A stretch of 64,000 bases of DNA from Plecoglossus altivelis. Lineage: Eukaryota > Chordata > Actinopteri > Osmeriformes > Plecoglossidae. Below are positions 1 to 13,000 of the stretch, piece after piece (within the stretch, counting starts at the first letter, position 1; the number at the start of each line of letters is the position of its first letter). Position numbers and translations under genes: made by a program. The notes under the pieces were generated by a model. It was not told the DNA's origin, searched no databases, and was given only the letters and a program-made list of their open reading frames with translations. Location of the stretch: NCBI GenBank assembly GCA_036571765.1, contig BROE01000004.1:1729967-1793966 (forward strand), read 5' to 3'.

Positions 1-1770
1 GGGAACGCAAGACCAAAAAGACTAAGGGCTGTTGAAAAAAACAACCAAACAAAGATAGAGCTAATTAGGTGGAAAGGGAAGACAGTGCTTCTAATGAACC
101 ACAGGGGATGCTACACTAGCAGTGAAACTACTCCATCCACGATAGGGTTTCCCCAAATTTAATGTTTTCCCTAAAAGCTCAATATTCTAATATGCATTGC
201 GGTAGAGATTGTTTTAATAAGACGACACGTCTGCATGCTGAGAGGAGATACGTCAATCAAAGACGGACCCTGTTATGAGACTTGAAATGCCTCGAGTTCC
301 TAAAAACCAAGTCATCCCCTGAGTCCAGGAGCAACACGCGCTCGTCTATGTCGGGTTCAATCACCTCACACGTTCCAGGCAGGAAGTCGCACACTGTCAC
401 ATTGATTTGCCGCCAGTGAAAGCCACTTACGGAAAAAACAACAACAACAACAACAACAACAACAGCAGCATAGAAAAACAGATTCATTCTTTCAATGTGG
501 AATCTAAAAATGCAGGTTATGAACGATTGACACGTCAAACTGTCGTTGCTGCAATACGCATCCACATTTGATGTTGGCAACAGTTCTTCAGACGAATAAT
601 GTCACGCGTATGGATCATCATACCGTCAATATAATCTTAAAAAAAACGGTTTTATTTCATTTATATGTCAGTTTTATTTAGCTTATTTGCGTTCGATTTC
701 CACACTGGCTTACATTTGCTTCAATTAAAGCGTCCATCTACCCCTTATCTTAGTTGTCTTCAACCCAATTCTCCATTTAAATCTTTACGTGGGTTTTCAC
801 ACAAATATCCACAAATTTCCCAGTGTCAAAATGTCACAGGCGGGAGGAGATAATGACAGAAGCGGCAGTCATTGAAAATGCCAATGAAATGATTGACTAA
901 TACCAACCTCGTCAGCCTCTGCTTGTAATTAATTCTGCACATGTATTATTACCTTGATAGAGTTATTACCGTCAGATCGAAAGAGATGGAAAAAACCCCA
1001 ACTCCTTCTGAACTTTGGTCTGTTTGAGAGCTTTAGAGTGCTACAGACATGTTAGATAACTTTCACGCTTCTGATAAGTGCAAAGTTTTCTTCGCTAAGA
1101 GCCTGTCTGAATACTAGGGTATGCTCATATACGTATCTCATAGCAACAGGTATATTAGGGAAACCCTTCACTTTGTTTCATCTACGTGCATCTCAACGTA
1201 AAGCATCATCTCGCACAAAATACATGCGCAAGCTCTTGACCATGAAGCTCAATTAGTACATCCACGACCCCTGAACCCTGGGCACACATGTGTTCTAAGA
1301 GCCTTTCACACTCACGCGCTCCACTGTTCCTCAGACAAGCAGCTGTTTGCTTGTAAACTCTAATTTATGCATCTGTGAACATTGTTACTGATCCCATAGC
1401 CTCTAGGGTCATTACAGACATAGTCAGAGAATAATAATGATATGCAAATCCTATTAATTACACTGTGTTTATTCCTCTTGCCTGCAAGCTATAATTTGAT
1501 CGCAAGTCCCACGTCCATGTTTGGTCTTGTGTGGAGCAGCAGGAGAGGAGCAGGATCTGTGATAGTGGCAGAGAGGACAATGAAGGGTTCCTATCGCCGG
1601 GGACGTCCAATCGCTTTGTATTGTTAGGGAGACACCCCTTACTGCTTTACTGCACGTTGCAAAAGACAGTTTTTGGTTTCGGTAAACAACTTCTCACGAC
1701 ACAAGAAGAAGAAGAAGAAGGTGTGGGCCCTTTTTTTCGTACTCAGCTCAAATGGATATTCTGTTGACGG
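1..1770. other. Intergenic sequence, no recognised gene
   Basis: AT-rich sequence with no ORF I can assign to a family. It contains a short (AAC)n microsatellite near 437-464. A minus-strand open stretch at 257-580 is discussed under findings as a weak exon candidate. Nothing else here can be supported. Confidence 0.6.
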
Positions 1771-2463
1771 CAGGATGTGATGCGATGGTGCTACAGGGGC
1801 CAGGATGTGATGCGGCAGTGCTGTAGGGGCCAGGATGTGATGCAGCAGTGCTGTTGATGACAGGATGTGATGCGGCAGTGCTGTAGGGGCCAGGATGTGA
1901 TGCAGCAGTGCTACAGGGGCCAGGATGTGATGCGGCAGTGCTGTAGGGGCCAGGATGTGATGCGGCAGGGCTGTAGGGGCCAGGATGTCATGCGGCAGGG
2001 CTGTAGGGGCCAGGATGTGATGCAGCAGTGCTGTTGATGACAGGATGTGATGCGGCAGTGCTGTAGGGGCCAGGATGTGATGCGGCAGTGCTACAGGGGC
2101 CAGGATGTGATGCGGCAGTGCTGTAGGGGCCAGGATGTGATGCGGCAGTGCTGTAGGGGCCAGGATGTGATGCGGCAGTGCTACAGGGGCCAGGATGTGA
2201 TGCAGCAGTGCTGTAGGGGCCAGGATGTGATGCGGCAGTGCTGTTGATGACAGGATGTCATGCGGCAGGGCTGTAGGGGCCAGGATGTGATGCGGCAGGG
2301 CTGTAGGGGCCAGGATGTGATGCGGCAGTGCTGTAGGGGCCAGGATGTCATGCGGCAGGGCTGTAGGGGCCAGGATGTGATGCGGCAGTGCTGCAGGGGC
2401 CAGGATGTGATGCGGCAGTGCTGTAGGGGCCAGGATGTGATGCGGCAGTGCTGTAGGGGCCAG
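1771..2463. repeat. 30-bp minisatellite, 23 copies
   Basis: A perfect-register 30-bp tandem repeat whose unit begins caggatgtgatgcggcag and ends gtgctgtaggggc. Exactly 23 units fit between 1771 and 2460. Units vary at a few fixed positions (cggcag/cagcag, gtgctg/gggctg, tgtagg/tacagg). A variant ending in ctgttgatga recurs at units ending 1860, 2040 and 2250, which gives a higher-order spacing of 6 and 7 units. The period is a multiple of three, so it creates open frames on both strands that I do not regard as genes. Confidence 0.95.
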
Positions 2464-4892
2464 GGCAAAGCAATGCTTGTGTGTGATATTGACCTCTCAC
2501 CAGCAGGGGCAATGTAAAAGCCTCCAACTTATTCTATGGGAGCTTAAGTTGTCGATAGCTACCTATCTGCCAGAGATCGATAGCTTGAATGGTCAATAGG
2601 TTGTCTAAGTAGAGGACCACACTTAAATTGCTTAAATTGACTTACGACTCAAAGTGGGATTCTCATAAGGGAATCAATCCTTTTCCATCTCTGGATTTAG
2701 ATTTTCTTTTGTTCCAGACAGTTATCTATGGTGACAGATATGGGTACTGGAATGCATTCACACAAGGCATTTAGGTCATTACAATGTACTCATTGGAATT
2801 CTTTGCGGTACATTTCCTTGTTGTATTAATCACGGTTAACAGGGCACATATTCACTAATACGGAAAAAGTCTCAACTGACTAATTCTCTCTCTAACAACA
2901 TTTTAAACTATTCAACTGAAAGAGCTGGCAGACATAGTATGTACAGTTTGTAACATAACCAATGGCAATAATTGCATCCCGGATCTTGCAGCTGGATCAG
3001 TAGAAGGTAGCTGTCACTTCAAGAGAAGGATCTCTACTTCCTACTAGCACGAGTATTTATTATCCAGGCTGGAAGGATGTCACATCCGTTTAGGCCCTCC
3101 AGAGTAATCAGTCACATTGTCCCCCAAGTGGCCTGGGAAAGAGATGAGGGATGGAAAAAGTTTGTTATTCAAAAGACTCCCAATCACTCCTGAGCACATC
3201 TTGTCTTGAGAAACATGTCTTGATTGGTGGGTTTGCTGAAGAAACATGTCTTGATTGGTGGGTTTGCTGAGAGAGCTCTCCCCCTCACCTCCATCACAGC
3301 CATGTGGTGTGAAACGTAGGCAGGCAGAGATGCAACAAACAGCCAGAGATGCTGGCGTTAGCTGTTTCTGACCGATGGGTTGAATCGATATGTCCTCTCG
3401 TTGGGATGCTTCTTCGAGAAGTAGATGCCAACTTGGGATCATCATTACTGCTTGACATACATCTTGTTTTTCTTTTGCGGCATAGACTGATCTCTGCCTT
3501 AATCCATTATCAAGTACTCTAAAAGGCCAAGTTCTCTTCATAAATGTCAGCCATTTTCTCAAGTGGTTATGTCTCTTTGTGTTGACAGTACCACACGTTG
3601 ACTGGTGTGAACGACCTGGAAGGCTATTTAATAGGAGGCCAAGTCTTATAACAAACACATGCTCTGCACCCCTAGGCAGGCTAGGGACTATCCTGGGCTG
3701 GGGTTAGTCTGGACTGGGGTTAGCCAGGGCTGGGACTAGCCTTGGGCTGGGGTTAGCCAGGGCTGGGGTTAGCCAGGACTGGGGTTAGCCAGGACTAGGG
3801 CTATCCTGTACTGTGGCTAGCCTTGGGCTATCCTGGGCTGGGGCTATCCCGAGATAAGGCTAGTCTGGCCTGGGACTATCCTGGGCTGTGGCTAGCCTTG
3901 GGCTAGCCTGGGCCGGAGCTAGCTTGGGCCGGAGAGCTAACTCATCAGGGCAGGGAAGCCGTTTAACTAGGTCTCCAGACCAGACCATTTCCAGTATGCT
4001 ACCCTTCTCAAACATGGCATCGTATCTGTAGGACTTTGACTTCCCAGTTTGAACGCTTTTAGCAGGGTCACTTGGCGAGAGAGAACTAATGGGATTTCAC
4101 TCTTGGTTAAAGTGTGGAGAAAATGATGTGAAGGAAATCGCACATCTCAATGAGAGTCTCCTCGCAGTTTCATTTAATCCTAATGCTTATTAATATGGTC
4201 CCATAGGGTCAGTATGCAAGCGAAAATTGCTTTAGATAAATAAAAAAAATAAATGTCAGCTTTTGGATATCCAAGCTAAATTGAAAAATCTAATCACTGA
4301 CATTCTGGCAGTGGTAATTTATAGTTGTTTCCAAGGTAAGTCATTTAGTCACAGACAAGGACAAGAAAAAAGCTTGATACCTGAATGTTTCTCCCCTGAA
4401 AAAAGTCTCTGTGTCTAGTACCCTGTTTATCCAGTGATAGTAACCATGCCTGCTCATGACAGATGGTTGTTTTTTTTTGCAATTTTTAAACCAAATAACG
4501 GTTTCACAGACGATGCTGAGTGACCACTGATTACTGAAAGAGAGGTTGGAACATGGAGAATGCTTTCAAAATAGCAGCCTAAAGATACTGGCATCGTAAA
4601 GCATACAGCATATTTACTATGGGGACTGAATCATGTCACATTAACTCATCGCTTGTGAGAATACCGGCTGTTTCATTAATCTTGCAACGATCCATTGAGA
4701 GAACTTCTATACACAATGATCAAGCACAAGGCTGTGAGAGGTCTGAACTCAAATCAACCCGCCCCTCTCCGAAACCCCTAACAAACCCCATATCACCTGA
4801 AACATGACACATATGGAACTTGCACTAGTCACTTTTCGCACACACTGCTGTGTGTACACAAATTCCACTAAAAGACTCAGTTCTTTGCACAG
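2464..4892. other. Intergenic sequence with small duplications
   Basis: No gene recognised. A 31-bp direct repeat (gaaacatgtcttgattgg followed by tgggtttgctga) sits in two adjacent copies at 3210-3270. A 192-codon open frame on the minus strand (3080-3658) spans this duplication but has no recognisable domain and no supporting splice context, so it is not called as a gene. Confidence 0.5.
3675..3935. repeat. Degenerate GGCTGGGGTTAGCC-type minisatellite
   Basis: Irregular repeats of about 18-20 bp built on ggctggggttagcc and ggctatcctgggctgg, with variable spacers. The array has drifted and no exact period holds throughout. Confidence 0.75.
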
Positions 4893-5122
4893 TATTCCTC
4901 TTTGCACATGTACAGTATTCCTCTTTGCACACGTACAGTATTCCTCTTTGCACATGTACAGCATTCCTCTTTGCACACGTACAGTATTCATCTTTGCACA
5001 TGTACAGCATTCCTCTTTGCACATGTACAGCATTCCTCTTTGCACACGTACAGTATTCCTCTTTGCACATGTACAGCATTCCTCTTTGCACATGTACAGC
5101 ATTCCTCTTTGCACATGTACAG
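4893..5122. repeat. 23-bp minisatellite, 10 copies
   Basis: Ten tandem 23-bp units containing cctctttgcacatgtaca, with cacatg/cacacg and agtatt/agcatt variation. 230 bp divided by 23 is exactly 10. Since 23 is not a multiple of three, three units make one 69-bp coding period, which produces several overlapping spurious cysteine-rich ORFs on both strands. The unit contains the alternating purine-pyrimidine run gcacatgtac. Confidence 0.93.
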
Positions 5123-5179
5123 TATTCATCTGAAGAATTAGTATAGTTTGTATTTTTATATATATATTTTACTTGTGCC

Positions 5180-5281
5180 TGTATTTATGTAGCACAGTGG
5201 TTCTGTGAGGCACGACATTTCGTTCCACTGTATGCCCCCGCATGTAGCGGAATGACAATAAAGCTCAACTTGACTTGACTA
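5180..5281 (+). mobile_element. Non-LTR retrotransposon 3' tail (fragment)
   Basis: The stretch ending gaatgacaataaagctcaac followed by ttgacttgact looks like the 3' UTR and short tandem tail of a fish LINE (L2/CR1-like). The preceding ggcacgacatttcgttccac is also typical in my experience of such tails. No reverse transcriptase coding sequence is visible nearby, so this would be a 5'-truncated copy. Family assignment is from memory. Confidence 0.5.
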
Positions 5282-8094
5282 GAGATGCCTCAGTTTTTTG
5301 GGGGATGATGACAACTGAATTTTCCCTTTCTCGCCGATGTTTGATCAGACGTCATAAATAAGCCCATAAGGTTCCTTCCTAATTTTAGACAGGACCTGGA
5401 AATAAAGCCCACTGCCTTTAGCTTGACAACAGTATCTAACACATAAATACACTTAATTTAACGTCCGAACTTGCATACTCAAAAATAGGAGATGTCCATT
5501 CAAAGCACAGCGGAGTGCTACATGTACATTGACTCAGAGTGTGAGTAAAAGGACAGTTGGATGTGATTGGACGAACGTATGTTTGGATCTCCCAAGACTC
5601 TGAAGTGAATGAACGTCACGAATTGGCAGACGGATGAAACCCCCCCAAACACACCTGGTTTCTAGTCCAAATCAGTCTCACTCCACAGCCCAGACGCAGA
5701 GAGCAGAGTCGACTTGGCAGTCTCTAAGGCCCAAGCCTGGCTAAGACAGTCTAGCCGGCACACTGCTTCTTTCCTAGCAGGACTTATTTTCCTCATTATG
5801 TTGAATAACTGCAAGCAGGATGGAATTAACAGTGTTTGCGGTCTTGTTTGCCTTCATCATAAATTCCCACCAGACTCTCTATATTGAGCGCGGGTAACTG
5901 AAGCTGGCTTTAGCTTTAACTACATGAAGATTGATGGACGCGTGTAAGCCCTTCATGAGCTCTTTCAGCAAAAGCTCATTCTTCTTCTCTCTGTCCACCT
6001 TATAAAGCAGAGGGTCCCATCCCGGACTGATTGTAGCGGTCGAGGATAAAACACTGTCATCCTCCCTCAGATGCAAAGCACGTCAAATTAAGACAAACGA
6101 GCTTGAGTCTGCTTCAATTTCCAGCGTGCCAAAGTCCATCCAATTCATCTATCAGATTCCACTCACGCTGTACGGCAGTCGGGCATTCATGAAGGAGGGG
6201 CGCTTGCGGACATTCCGCGTCAAATAGACTGAGATAGAGATGAGAATTTAAAAATACATGCTTAAAAATAAGGTTTCATCTAAAGCACATCATTTATTAT
6301 GAATGTTACCTCTTAGGGCATTGATGAACGTAATTGGACAAAGTTTGAGAGAGAAGACTTTTTGACTGAGACATCAGCAAGGACATATGAAAGAGTCGTT
6401 TCTCAGACACGAAGAAAGGCCTCTCTAGTCTTCCCACAGCTGACCATGCTTGAAGAACGTGTCTTAACCCCACGTTGGACTGAGGATAAGATGGCTAATA
6501 GCCTCTTAATGATCAGTGTGTGCCAAATAACCTTGAAGGGCAGCAGAATAGGTGTTTGTTTATGCATATTTCTATGCGCTCGCTTTAGTTGATGACAGCT
6601 CACTAAGGACAGTGAAAGAGACAGTTTGTGCACCTCTAACGTTTGGCTATGCTCCTAACAAAGTCTAATAAATCACTCGGTGTTTTCGATGCTATTCCAA
6701 GAGCTCACAAGACTCTTAAAACATTAAAATTGTAATTAAACTAGGCTTCAAAGATCCTGGAGGGACCATTTGATGCATATTTCAAGAGCATCTCAACTAG
6801 CAATTAAGTCATTTCTGATCATGGAAAATTGGAGCGAGTGTGAGTAGGCATAAATTGATGAAGATTTTACATTTCTCAACAGACACCATTTGCTGTGTAT
6901 TGTCACCAGTTTAACTTCTCTGGAATCATTGACAAGATACTCCCTGGACAGTTTAACACCTCAGAAAAACAAGTGACACAACACAAAAACTATAGAAACA
7001 CTATGAAGTGTAGGATGAGAAGATGGCGTTCAGGAACGATGTGTTATGAAGGCATCTAACCTGCTCTATCGGTTTGCATGGTTCATTTTCCTGGGTTTAA
7101 TGTGCCAGGCTCTGTTGAACACCTAATGGATGACTGTTTAATGTCTCTACCAAGGATGGTAATTACTAGGGAGTAATTAAGGCATCAAAAAAGCATTAAG
7201 AGTTGTTTTCCATGACAGCTGACAAACTAAAAAGGCTGTGATCTATAACATTTAAACATCTGGTAGAGTCCGGTCATGACATTCACGTTCACATTTATCA
7301 GAGTCCAAAAGGGTTCTGAATCACACAAATCATAATGACCCGTTTGGATGCCAAACACCATTATGGAGCCATCCTGGTTACTACGGTGATTATTCCAACA
7401 TGGCCTCCGGAGGGGAAGCGATAAGAATCTCTGTCGCGTGTGTAGACGTTTGGTTCAGTCCGAGGTTGGTGCGAAATCTGTCACGGATCTCCAAACAGAC
7501 ATATCCCACTGAGGGAGTTGCCTGTGTCTGTATCACAGACACCCTTCAGGACCTGGAGAGTGGGAAGCCAATGGCTAGTCAGAGATGCAAAATGACATCT
7601 GGGTCACATGCACCCTGAGGGGAACAGACACACAGGAAGCTTGTAGCCACTGGCTGAAAACGACCGTGGCCTGTATCTAAAGTGAAGAGGCGGAAAAGTA
7701 CGTTTTTACATATCGACACATTAATCAAACAGTTATTACCATAGTAAAGCAACTTTGATGTCTGGAAAAGAGCCTTACAAATATAATATATCACTACTTT
7801 CATTGAAGATCCTGGTGAAGTAATTGAAGTGCAACAGCGTGAATAAAAATCGGAAGCCTAGGGAGACCTATTTCGCGATTTTAATGTGAAGCGATCGTCT
7901 TCAAACGCTCACCCTAAATGTACACAAACATTATTCAGATTCCGCCCACGATGGCATTGTTTAAGGTTAACCAACATGCAACAAGGTAATGATGCTATAT
8001 TCTGAGCAACGAAATACTGACTACTCCATTTTTTTCCGCTGACTTTACATCAATTAGCAAACAAACGAAGCTTTGGGATCGATCAGACCTTGAT
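5282..8094. other. Intergenic sequence, nothing recognised
   Basis: AT-rich sequence with only short open frames (for example 65 codons on the minus strand at 5879-6076 and 72 codons on the plus strand at 7400-7618). None carries a domain I recognise. Confidence 0.5.
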
Positions 8095-8470
8095 ATTCAG
8101 CGGTTCTTCATACGGCAGCGCCTCGCGCATCATCACACCCCTTCGCTGCTCGCATCCGCTCGGAGCAGAACGCAGAGGGAGGGAGACGGCCAGAGAACGT
8201 GTCCAGGCCTCCCCTGCGATGACGCAGGCGGTCACCATGTCGATTCCTGGCAGCGGCTCGTCCTGTTGGTTCAGATCCGCCTCTCCTTCGCGAGCGAAGC
8301 CGCATTAGGTGTCCAAGCACGTAACAGCTGTCTTGTTTTTCTCGTCCTTTGCGGGTGCCTCCCTGCTTTGCCTGCAACAGGATATGAAAGATGAGGAGAT
8401 CCCAGGCGAAGAGAGACTGAAGCGATGGGAGTGATGGTTATCTGCCAGCAGCCACTAGCGTAAGTCATTC
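8095..8470. promoter_or_regulatory. Orphan CpG-rich patch, possible promoter
   Basis: A GC- and CpG-rich segment stands out from AT-rich flanks, with cggcagcgcctcgcgcatca, repeated gcgagcgaagccg-type sequence and a CRE/AP-1-like tgacgcag at about 8220. It is about 1.3 kb beyond the 3' end of mei4. No coding exon could be assigned. It may mark a promoter of an unannotated or non-coding transcript, or an enhancer; this is inference from base composition only. Confidence 0.3.
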
Positions 8471-8536
8471 ACGATGCTACTGCAAACTTACTCAGTGCAG
8501 GAGCCATTTGGGCCCTCATGACTCTGCCAATATCAC

Positions 8537-8726
8537 ACACACACACTTACACACATACTAACATAAACACACACACACACACACACACAAACAGACACTA
8601 ACACACATACACACAAACTAACACAAACACACACATACAAACACACACTAACACAAACGCACACATACAAACACACACAAACACATTAAAACACAAACAC
8701 ACACGCACACACACACACACACATAC

Positions 8727-8763
<37 letters not shown>

Positions 8764-8930
8764 AACAGACACTAACACACATACACACAAACTAAGACAA
8801 ACACACACATACAAACACACACTAACACAAACGCACACATACAAACACACACAAACACATTAAAACACAAACAAACACACACGCACACACACACACATAC
8901 TAACACAAACATACACAAAAATACACACAA
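8537..8930. repeat. CA-rich compound microsatellite with internal duplication
   Basis: Mostly (CA)n interrupted by acacatac, actaacac and acaaacac motifs. A block beginning acaaacagacactaacacac occurs at about 8587 and again at about 8761, so roughly 140 bp of the array has been duplicated at an offset of about 173 bp, with one or two substitutions between copies. Confidence 0.9.
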
Positions 8931-9204
8931 TAACCTGTGAGAGCAGACAGCAGGTGGTCATTCCAGGCTGTTCTCTTGGTTCTTCATTCCCAGGAGAGGA
9001 TGAGCGTGATGTGGGGAGCGTGAAGCGTCAGGTCAGGGTGACTTCTCCTGTACCGTTCTGAGGCAGGCTTTCACAGGCCTGCTGATAAACCTTACTGCTT
9101 CATCCATACTATTGATTTAGTCAACAGTAAATGACCAGGCTTGCCAACAGATCATTTAAATAACATGAAAAACATTGAGAACATGAATTACATTTGGTTG
9201 CAGT

Positions 9205-9210
9205 TTTATT
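9205..9210 (-). terminator. mei4: Candidate mei4 polyadenylation signal
   Basis: TTTATT on the plus strand reads AATAAA on the minus strand, about 550 bases downstream of the mei4 stop codon. This is the clearest canonical hexamer I noticed downstream. Transcript evidence would be needed to confirm it is used. Confidence 0.3.
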
Positions 9211-9230
9211 TACCTTTTTCTAATCCACAG

Positions 9231-9319
9231 CATTCTGCTAATAGCATTCTGCTAATAGCATTCTGCTAATAGCATTCTGCCAATAGCATTCTGCTAATAG
9301 CATTCTGCTAATAGCATTA
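9231..9319. repeat. 14-bp minisatellite, 6 copies plus partial
   Basis: Unit cattctgctaatag, repeated in exact 14-bp register from 9231 with one t-to-c change (ctgccaatag) in the fourth unit. It lies in the predicted mei4 3' UTR or just beyond its end. Confidence 0.93.
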
Positions 9320-9756
9320 ACAAATGACAACGTAAATGTTTAACCGAGTGACTTCTTAACAGTAATGAGCTTGAATTCTCTTGGGAAGGACTATACACAT
9401 ACATTCACATCCCCGCGTATAAAATGAATTAAAAATGTGACTCTCTTATAGTTCTTACCCCTGTCACTGAAGTCCATTGAACACTGCCACACTTAGCATA
9501 ACAGTTAACATAACAGTGAGTTCTGTGTCTCTCCTGGTTGTGAGTGAACAGTGATGTTATTTTAATATCGTTCAGAGATAAAGTCAATGAATAAAGCATG
9601 TAGCTTACTCATTCTGTAATCTTGTGAGGTTTAACCTTTGACTCCAGGAAGTACCAGGTGGAGCAGGAACCAGCCCAAGCGTTTGAAGTGGAACACCAGG
9701 AGCAGGATTGGCATGAGAGGGTGGTGCTTGCTTGCGGGCAGCAGGAGGGTGTGGGC

Positions 9757-10047
9757 TCAGGTGGGGGTGGGGGTGGTGTCGGAGGGGGGGAGGAGAGCAC
9801 TTAACCTCCAGAGGTACAGGGCGAAAAGAGGAAACTCGTCAGACAGGAGCAGGACATGGTTCTCCAGGTGCCCCAAAACGGCCTTCTGTTCTGGGGTCCA
9901 CAGAGGCCTGATCACCCCTGGCACGCTGGCTCGTCCGGACCCCCTGGGGTCTGACTCCCCCTGCAGCAACTGCTCCAGGATCCAGAACAAATAGAAGGAG
10001 TTCTCATACAGAACCACATCAAACTGCTTCGCCCCGTCGCTCTCTAC
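9757..10047 (-). CDS. mei4: mei4 exon 5 (terminal)
   Basis: 96 codons plus TGA, acceptor gttttttag in phase 0. It begins VESDGAKQFDVVLYENSFYL and contains FWILEQLLQ and LSDEFPLFALYLWRLSALL, clear counterparts of the mammalian MEI4 C-terminus. It ends in a short proline/threonine tail made by a CCCCCAC-rich stretch, so the extreme C-terminus is probably poorly conserved. Confidence 0.9.
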   Translation of the reverse strand, partial: VESDGAKQFDVVLYENSFYLFWILEQLLQGESDPRGSGRASVPGVIRPLWTPEQKAVLGHLENHVLLLSDEFPLFALYLWRLSALLPPSDTTPTPT

Positions 10048-13000
10048 CTAAAAAACAAACAAACAAACCCCAGCAAGGTTACATTGAGGTCACATGGTAA
10101 GAAACGCAAAGCGTGTGACTGGAGATCAAACACTCAACGCTTCAGCACAACAGCATGACAGCTTGTCTGTCGCTGAAATGTCTGCATTCCTCTTTTTCGT
10201 TTGCGATTGGACCGTTCACACATTCAATCACCCGGTAGTATAGGGGAGGGAACGAAGCTGAAAGTGGTTTCTAAGTAGTGGGAGAAGAAGAATGGATTAG
10301 CAAGTGAATGTGAAGAGTAGGTGGGGAAATGGGTGGAAATGGGGGCAGTGGTGGAGGAAGGCAGTTCATTACCACATTTCAGATTTTGTTTGTTTTTCGG
10401 TATTAAATTCCAGGGAAAAGCCTGCAGCCGTGTGACCTTGCGACTTCTAAATACGGTTGCATTCAACAACAACAAAAAAAGAGTTTTTCGAGACCATAAC
10501 TTTTTAAAGTTACCTCCTTTCAAATCGTGAAACTAATCCTAACAGCGTGTTTGAGCCACTAGGGAGTGGTGCCTTGGTTTGCACTGACCCCTGGTATTGT
10601 CTGCTTTCTGGAAGCAAGATGAACGTATGACATCTTCAAGTGTAGCCTATGATGGTCACGCATGTTTTGGTGTTGCTAGACGTTGTGGATGAAAGCGTGT
10701 GCTGTTGCAACTGCATGTGATGTGTAGCGTGTCAGGAAACAGAACAGCATCCAGATGGCTGTCAGGTACAGCTCCAGGCTAGCCTCTCCAGAGACCTGGC
10801 AGGATGTGACACGAGCCACTCTCCAGAGACCTGGCAGGATGTGACACGGCACACACCTCTTCCCGCTGCAGACGCCATAGGGACTAGATCACATTGCGTT
10901 TCTCTCTCTCCGGGGTAGGAATGTGAAGTTCCCAAAATGGCTGCTTCAAAACTTTCTCTGTCAGTGTCTGAAACAGAGTGTATATATCACTGATATATGG
11001 CCATACACGACAGGGTGTATCTTGGTAGAGTTAGCTTGTATCATGTTCTATATAGCAAAGAACACATGGTTGTGGCATTACTAGTGGAAGTCAAAGTCAA
11101 CTATAGCTTATAGTCTACGTTTTCTTAACGTAGACTAATCACTGACTTCTTAAATCAGAAAAAGCTGTAAATCTCTAGGTAAGAGACTTGCATATAACTC
11201 TTAATAATAATAATAATAATCTCTGACGAGATTAGCTGCCGTGGGCCAATCATGTAAACCCATAAAAACTAAACTACTTTAATGAGATGTGCATTTCCAC
11301 CCTTGATAATAAAACCGAGGAACAGATTGTCGTAGGAAGAAGAACTGTGTCAACAAAAAATGCTGACAAAGCCTTCTGAACTTGGGTAATAAGTGACCAA
11401 AGAACAAACTAATGAACCACTGAACAACAGCAGATATGAGTCTTGGGAACATTAAACCAACGCGATCGCACACACACACGCACTTTTCTCCAGAAAATGT
11501 TCCTGAATCTACAGTCTTTTGACAGTAGCATCAACCTGGAGTGCAGACAGGGAAAAAGGCCCCACCTCCTAGGCTTGGAGCCTGGAGCACAGCCGTCCCA
11601 GATGAAGCAGAGCGGGCCAGGTTGATCGGGTGTGCGACGATCGTGACACGATCTGCTCTAGTTAATTCTCTCAGATGAGCCCGGTTTCCTGCGTTCTGAT
11701 AGGCCAGCGGGACCTCATCTGCAACACTTCTGCCACTCTGTCGCCATCAGAGAACAGAGGAGTCGTAATGAAACACACCCAGAGCGCAGTTTTAATCGAG
11801 CATCTGATTAGATCTGGGGCTCGTTACAGCTCGCAACCCTTTGCCAACCGACCCCGCGTCCTAATTGGACAGCATGCTCTCAGAATCCTGAAGAGAATGG
11901 AGCAGGGGAAAAAAGGGAAGGGAAATTGTAGAAAGTTCAAATAAGAGTAATGTCGTGTCTTATAGGTGTGAAGGAGGTAATGAGGTTGATGGACAAGGGA
12001 CTGATTGCCGAGTAGATTGAAGGAGAGAATCCTGGGTTTGGTTCACACAAGCCAGAGGCAGGAGATTGTATGACAGGAAGCAGCGGCTCTTTCAATGCTT
12101 CTCATCCCCACCTGGTTCCACCAGACTGGGGGAGGAGGTCTAGACACCCGGACAGACTGGGGGAGGAGGTCTAGAGGCCCTGACAGACTGGGGGAGGAAG
12201 GTCTAGACGCCCTGACAGACTGGTGAAGGTCTAGACACCCTGACAGACTGGTGAAGGAAGGTCTAGACACCCTGACAGACTGATGGAGGAAGGTCTAGAC
12301 ACCCTGACAGACTGGGGGAGGAGGTCTAGACGCCCTGACAGACTGGTGAAGGTCTAGACGCCCTGACAGACTGGTGGACGAAGGTGTAGATGCCCTGACA
12401 GACTGGTGAAGGTGTAGACGCCCTGACAGACTGGTGGAAGAAAGTCTAGATGCCCTGACAGACTGGTGGACGAAGGTGTAGACGCCCTGACAGACTGGTG
12501 AAGGTGTAGACGCCCTGATAGACTGGTGTTAGCCATCATCTAAATTCATAACCTGCAGTCCACTGTGGTTTAAGCTTTCAAAGTGACTTATGTATACAGA
12601 AGTGAGAGAAGGTTGTAGATACCAAGGACTTTTTATACACAAATACTCTCTGAAATATATTTATTTGTTTTGTCTTCTGTATTTGTGCTGAAATGTAAAA
12701 CTGGAATGTAGAGATTTTTTCTTATTTGCTTTTTTATTCTATCGTGACTTAAAGCATTTTTGCTTTTACAGATTTTTGTCTGTTTCTTTTGCATGGAAAC
12801 TACCTGTCGGCCATTTTTCGCTCTTCACATTTCAGTTCTTTTTATCCTTCAGAGCAGCCTGGAGTTCCCCAGCTGTGGCCTGGACGCTCATCTGCACGCG
12901 CACCCTGTCTGTCTGACATGGCTACTGCCTCCACGCATTACAAAAGTATTCTGTCGACGGATGGAGGCGCATCAAAGTGTTCTTTTGAAAAGATGCTTGC

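Noticed and set aside
2047..2517. Small ORFs with QCCRGQDVM or QHCRITSWPL repeats
   Set aside because: Translations of the 30-bp minisatellite on either strand, with no non-repeat coding sequence attached.
3080..3658. 192-codon minus-strand ORF
   Set aside because: No recognisable domain, includes a 31-bp tandem duplication, and has no promoter, splice or homology support that I can see.
4749..5146. Cysteine-rich small ORFs in several frames on both strands
   Set aside because: All arise from the 23-bp minisatellite; simultaneous openness in many frames shows repeat bias rather than coding selection.
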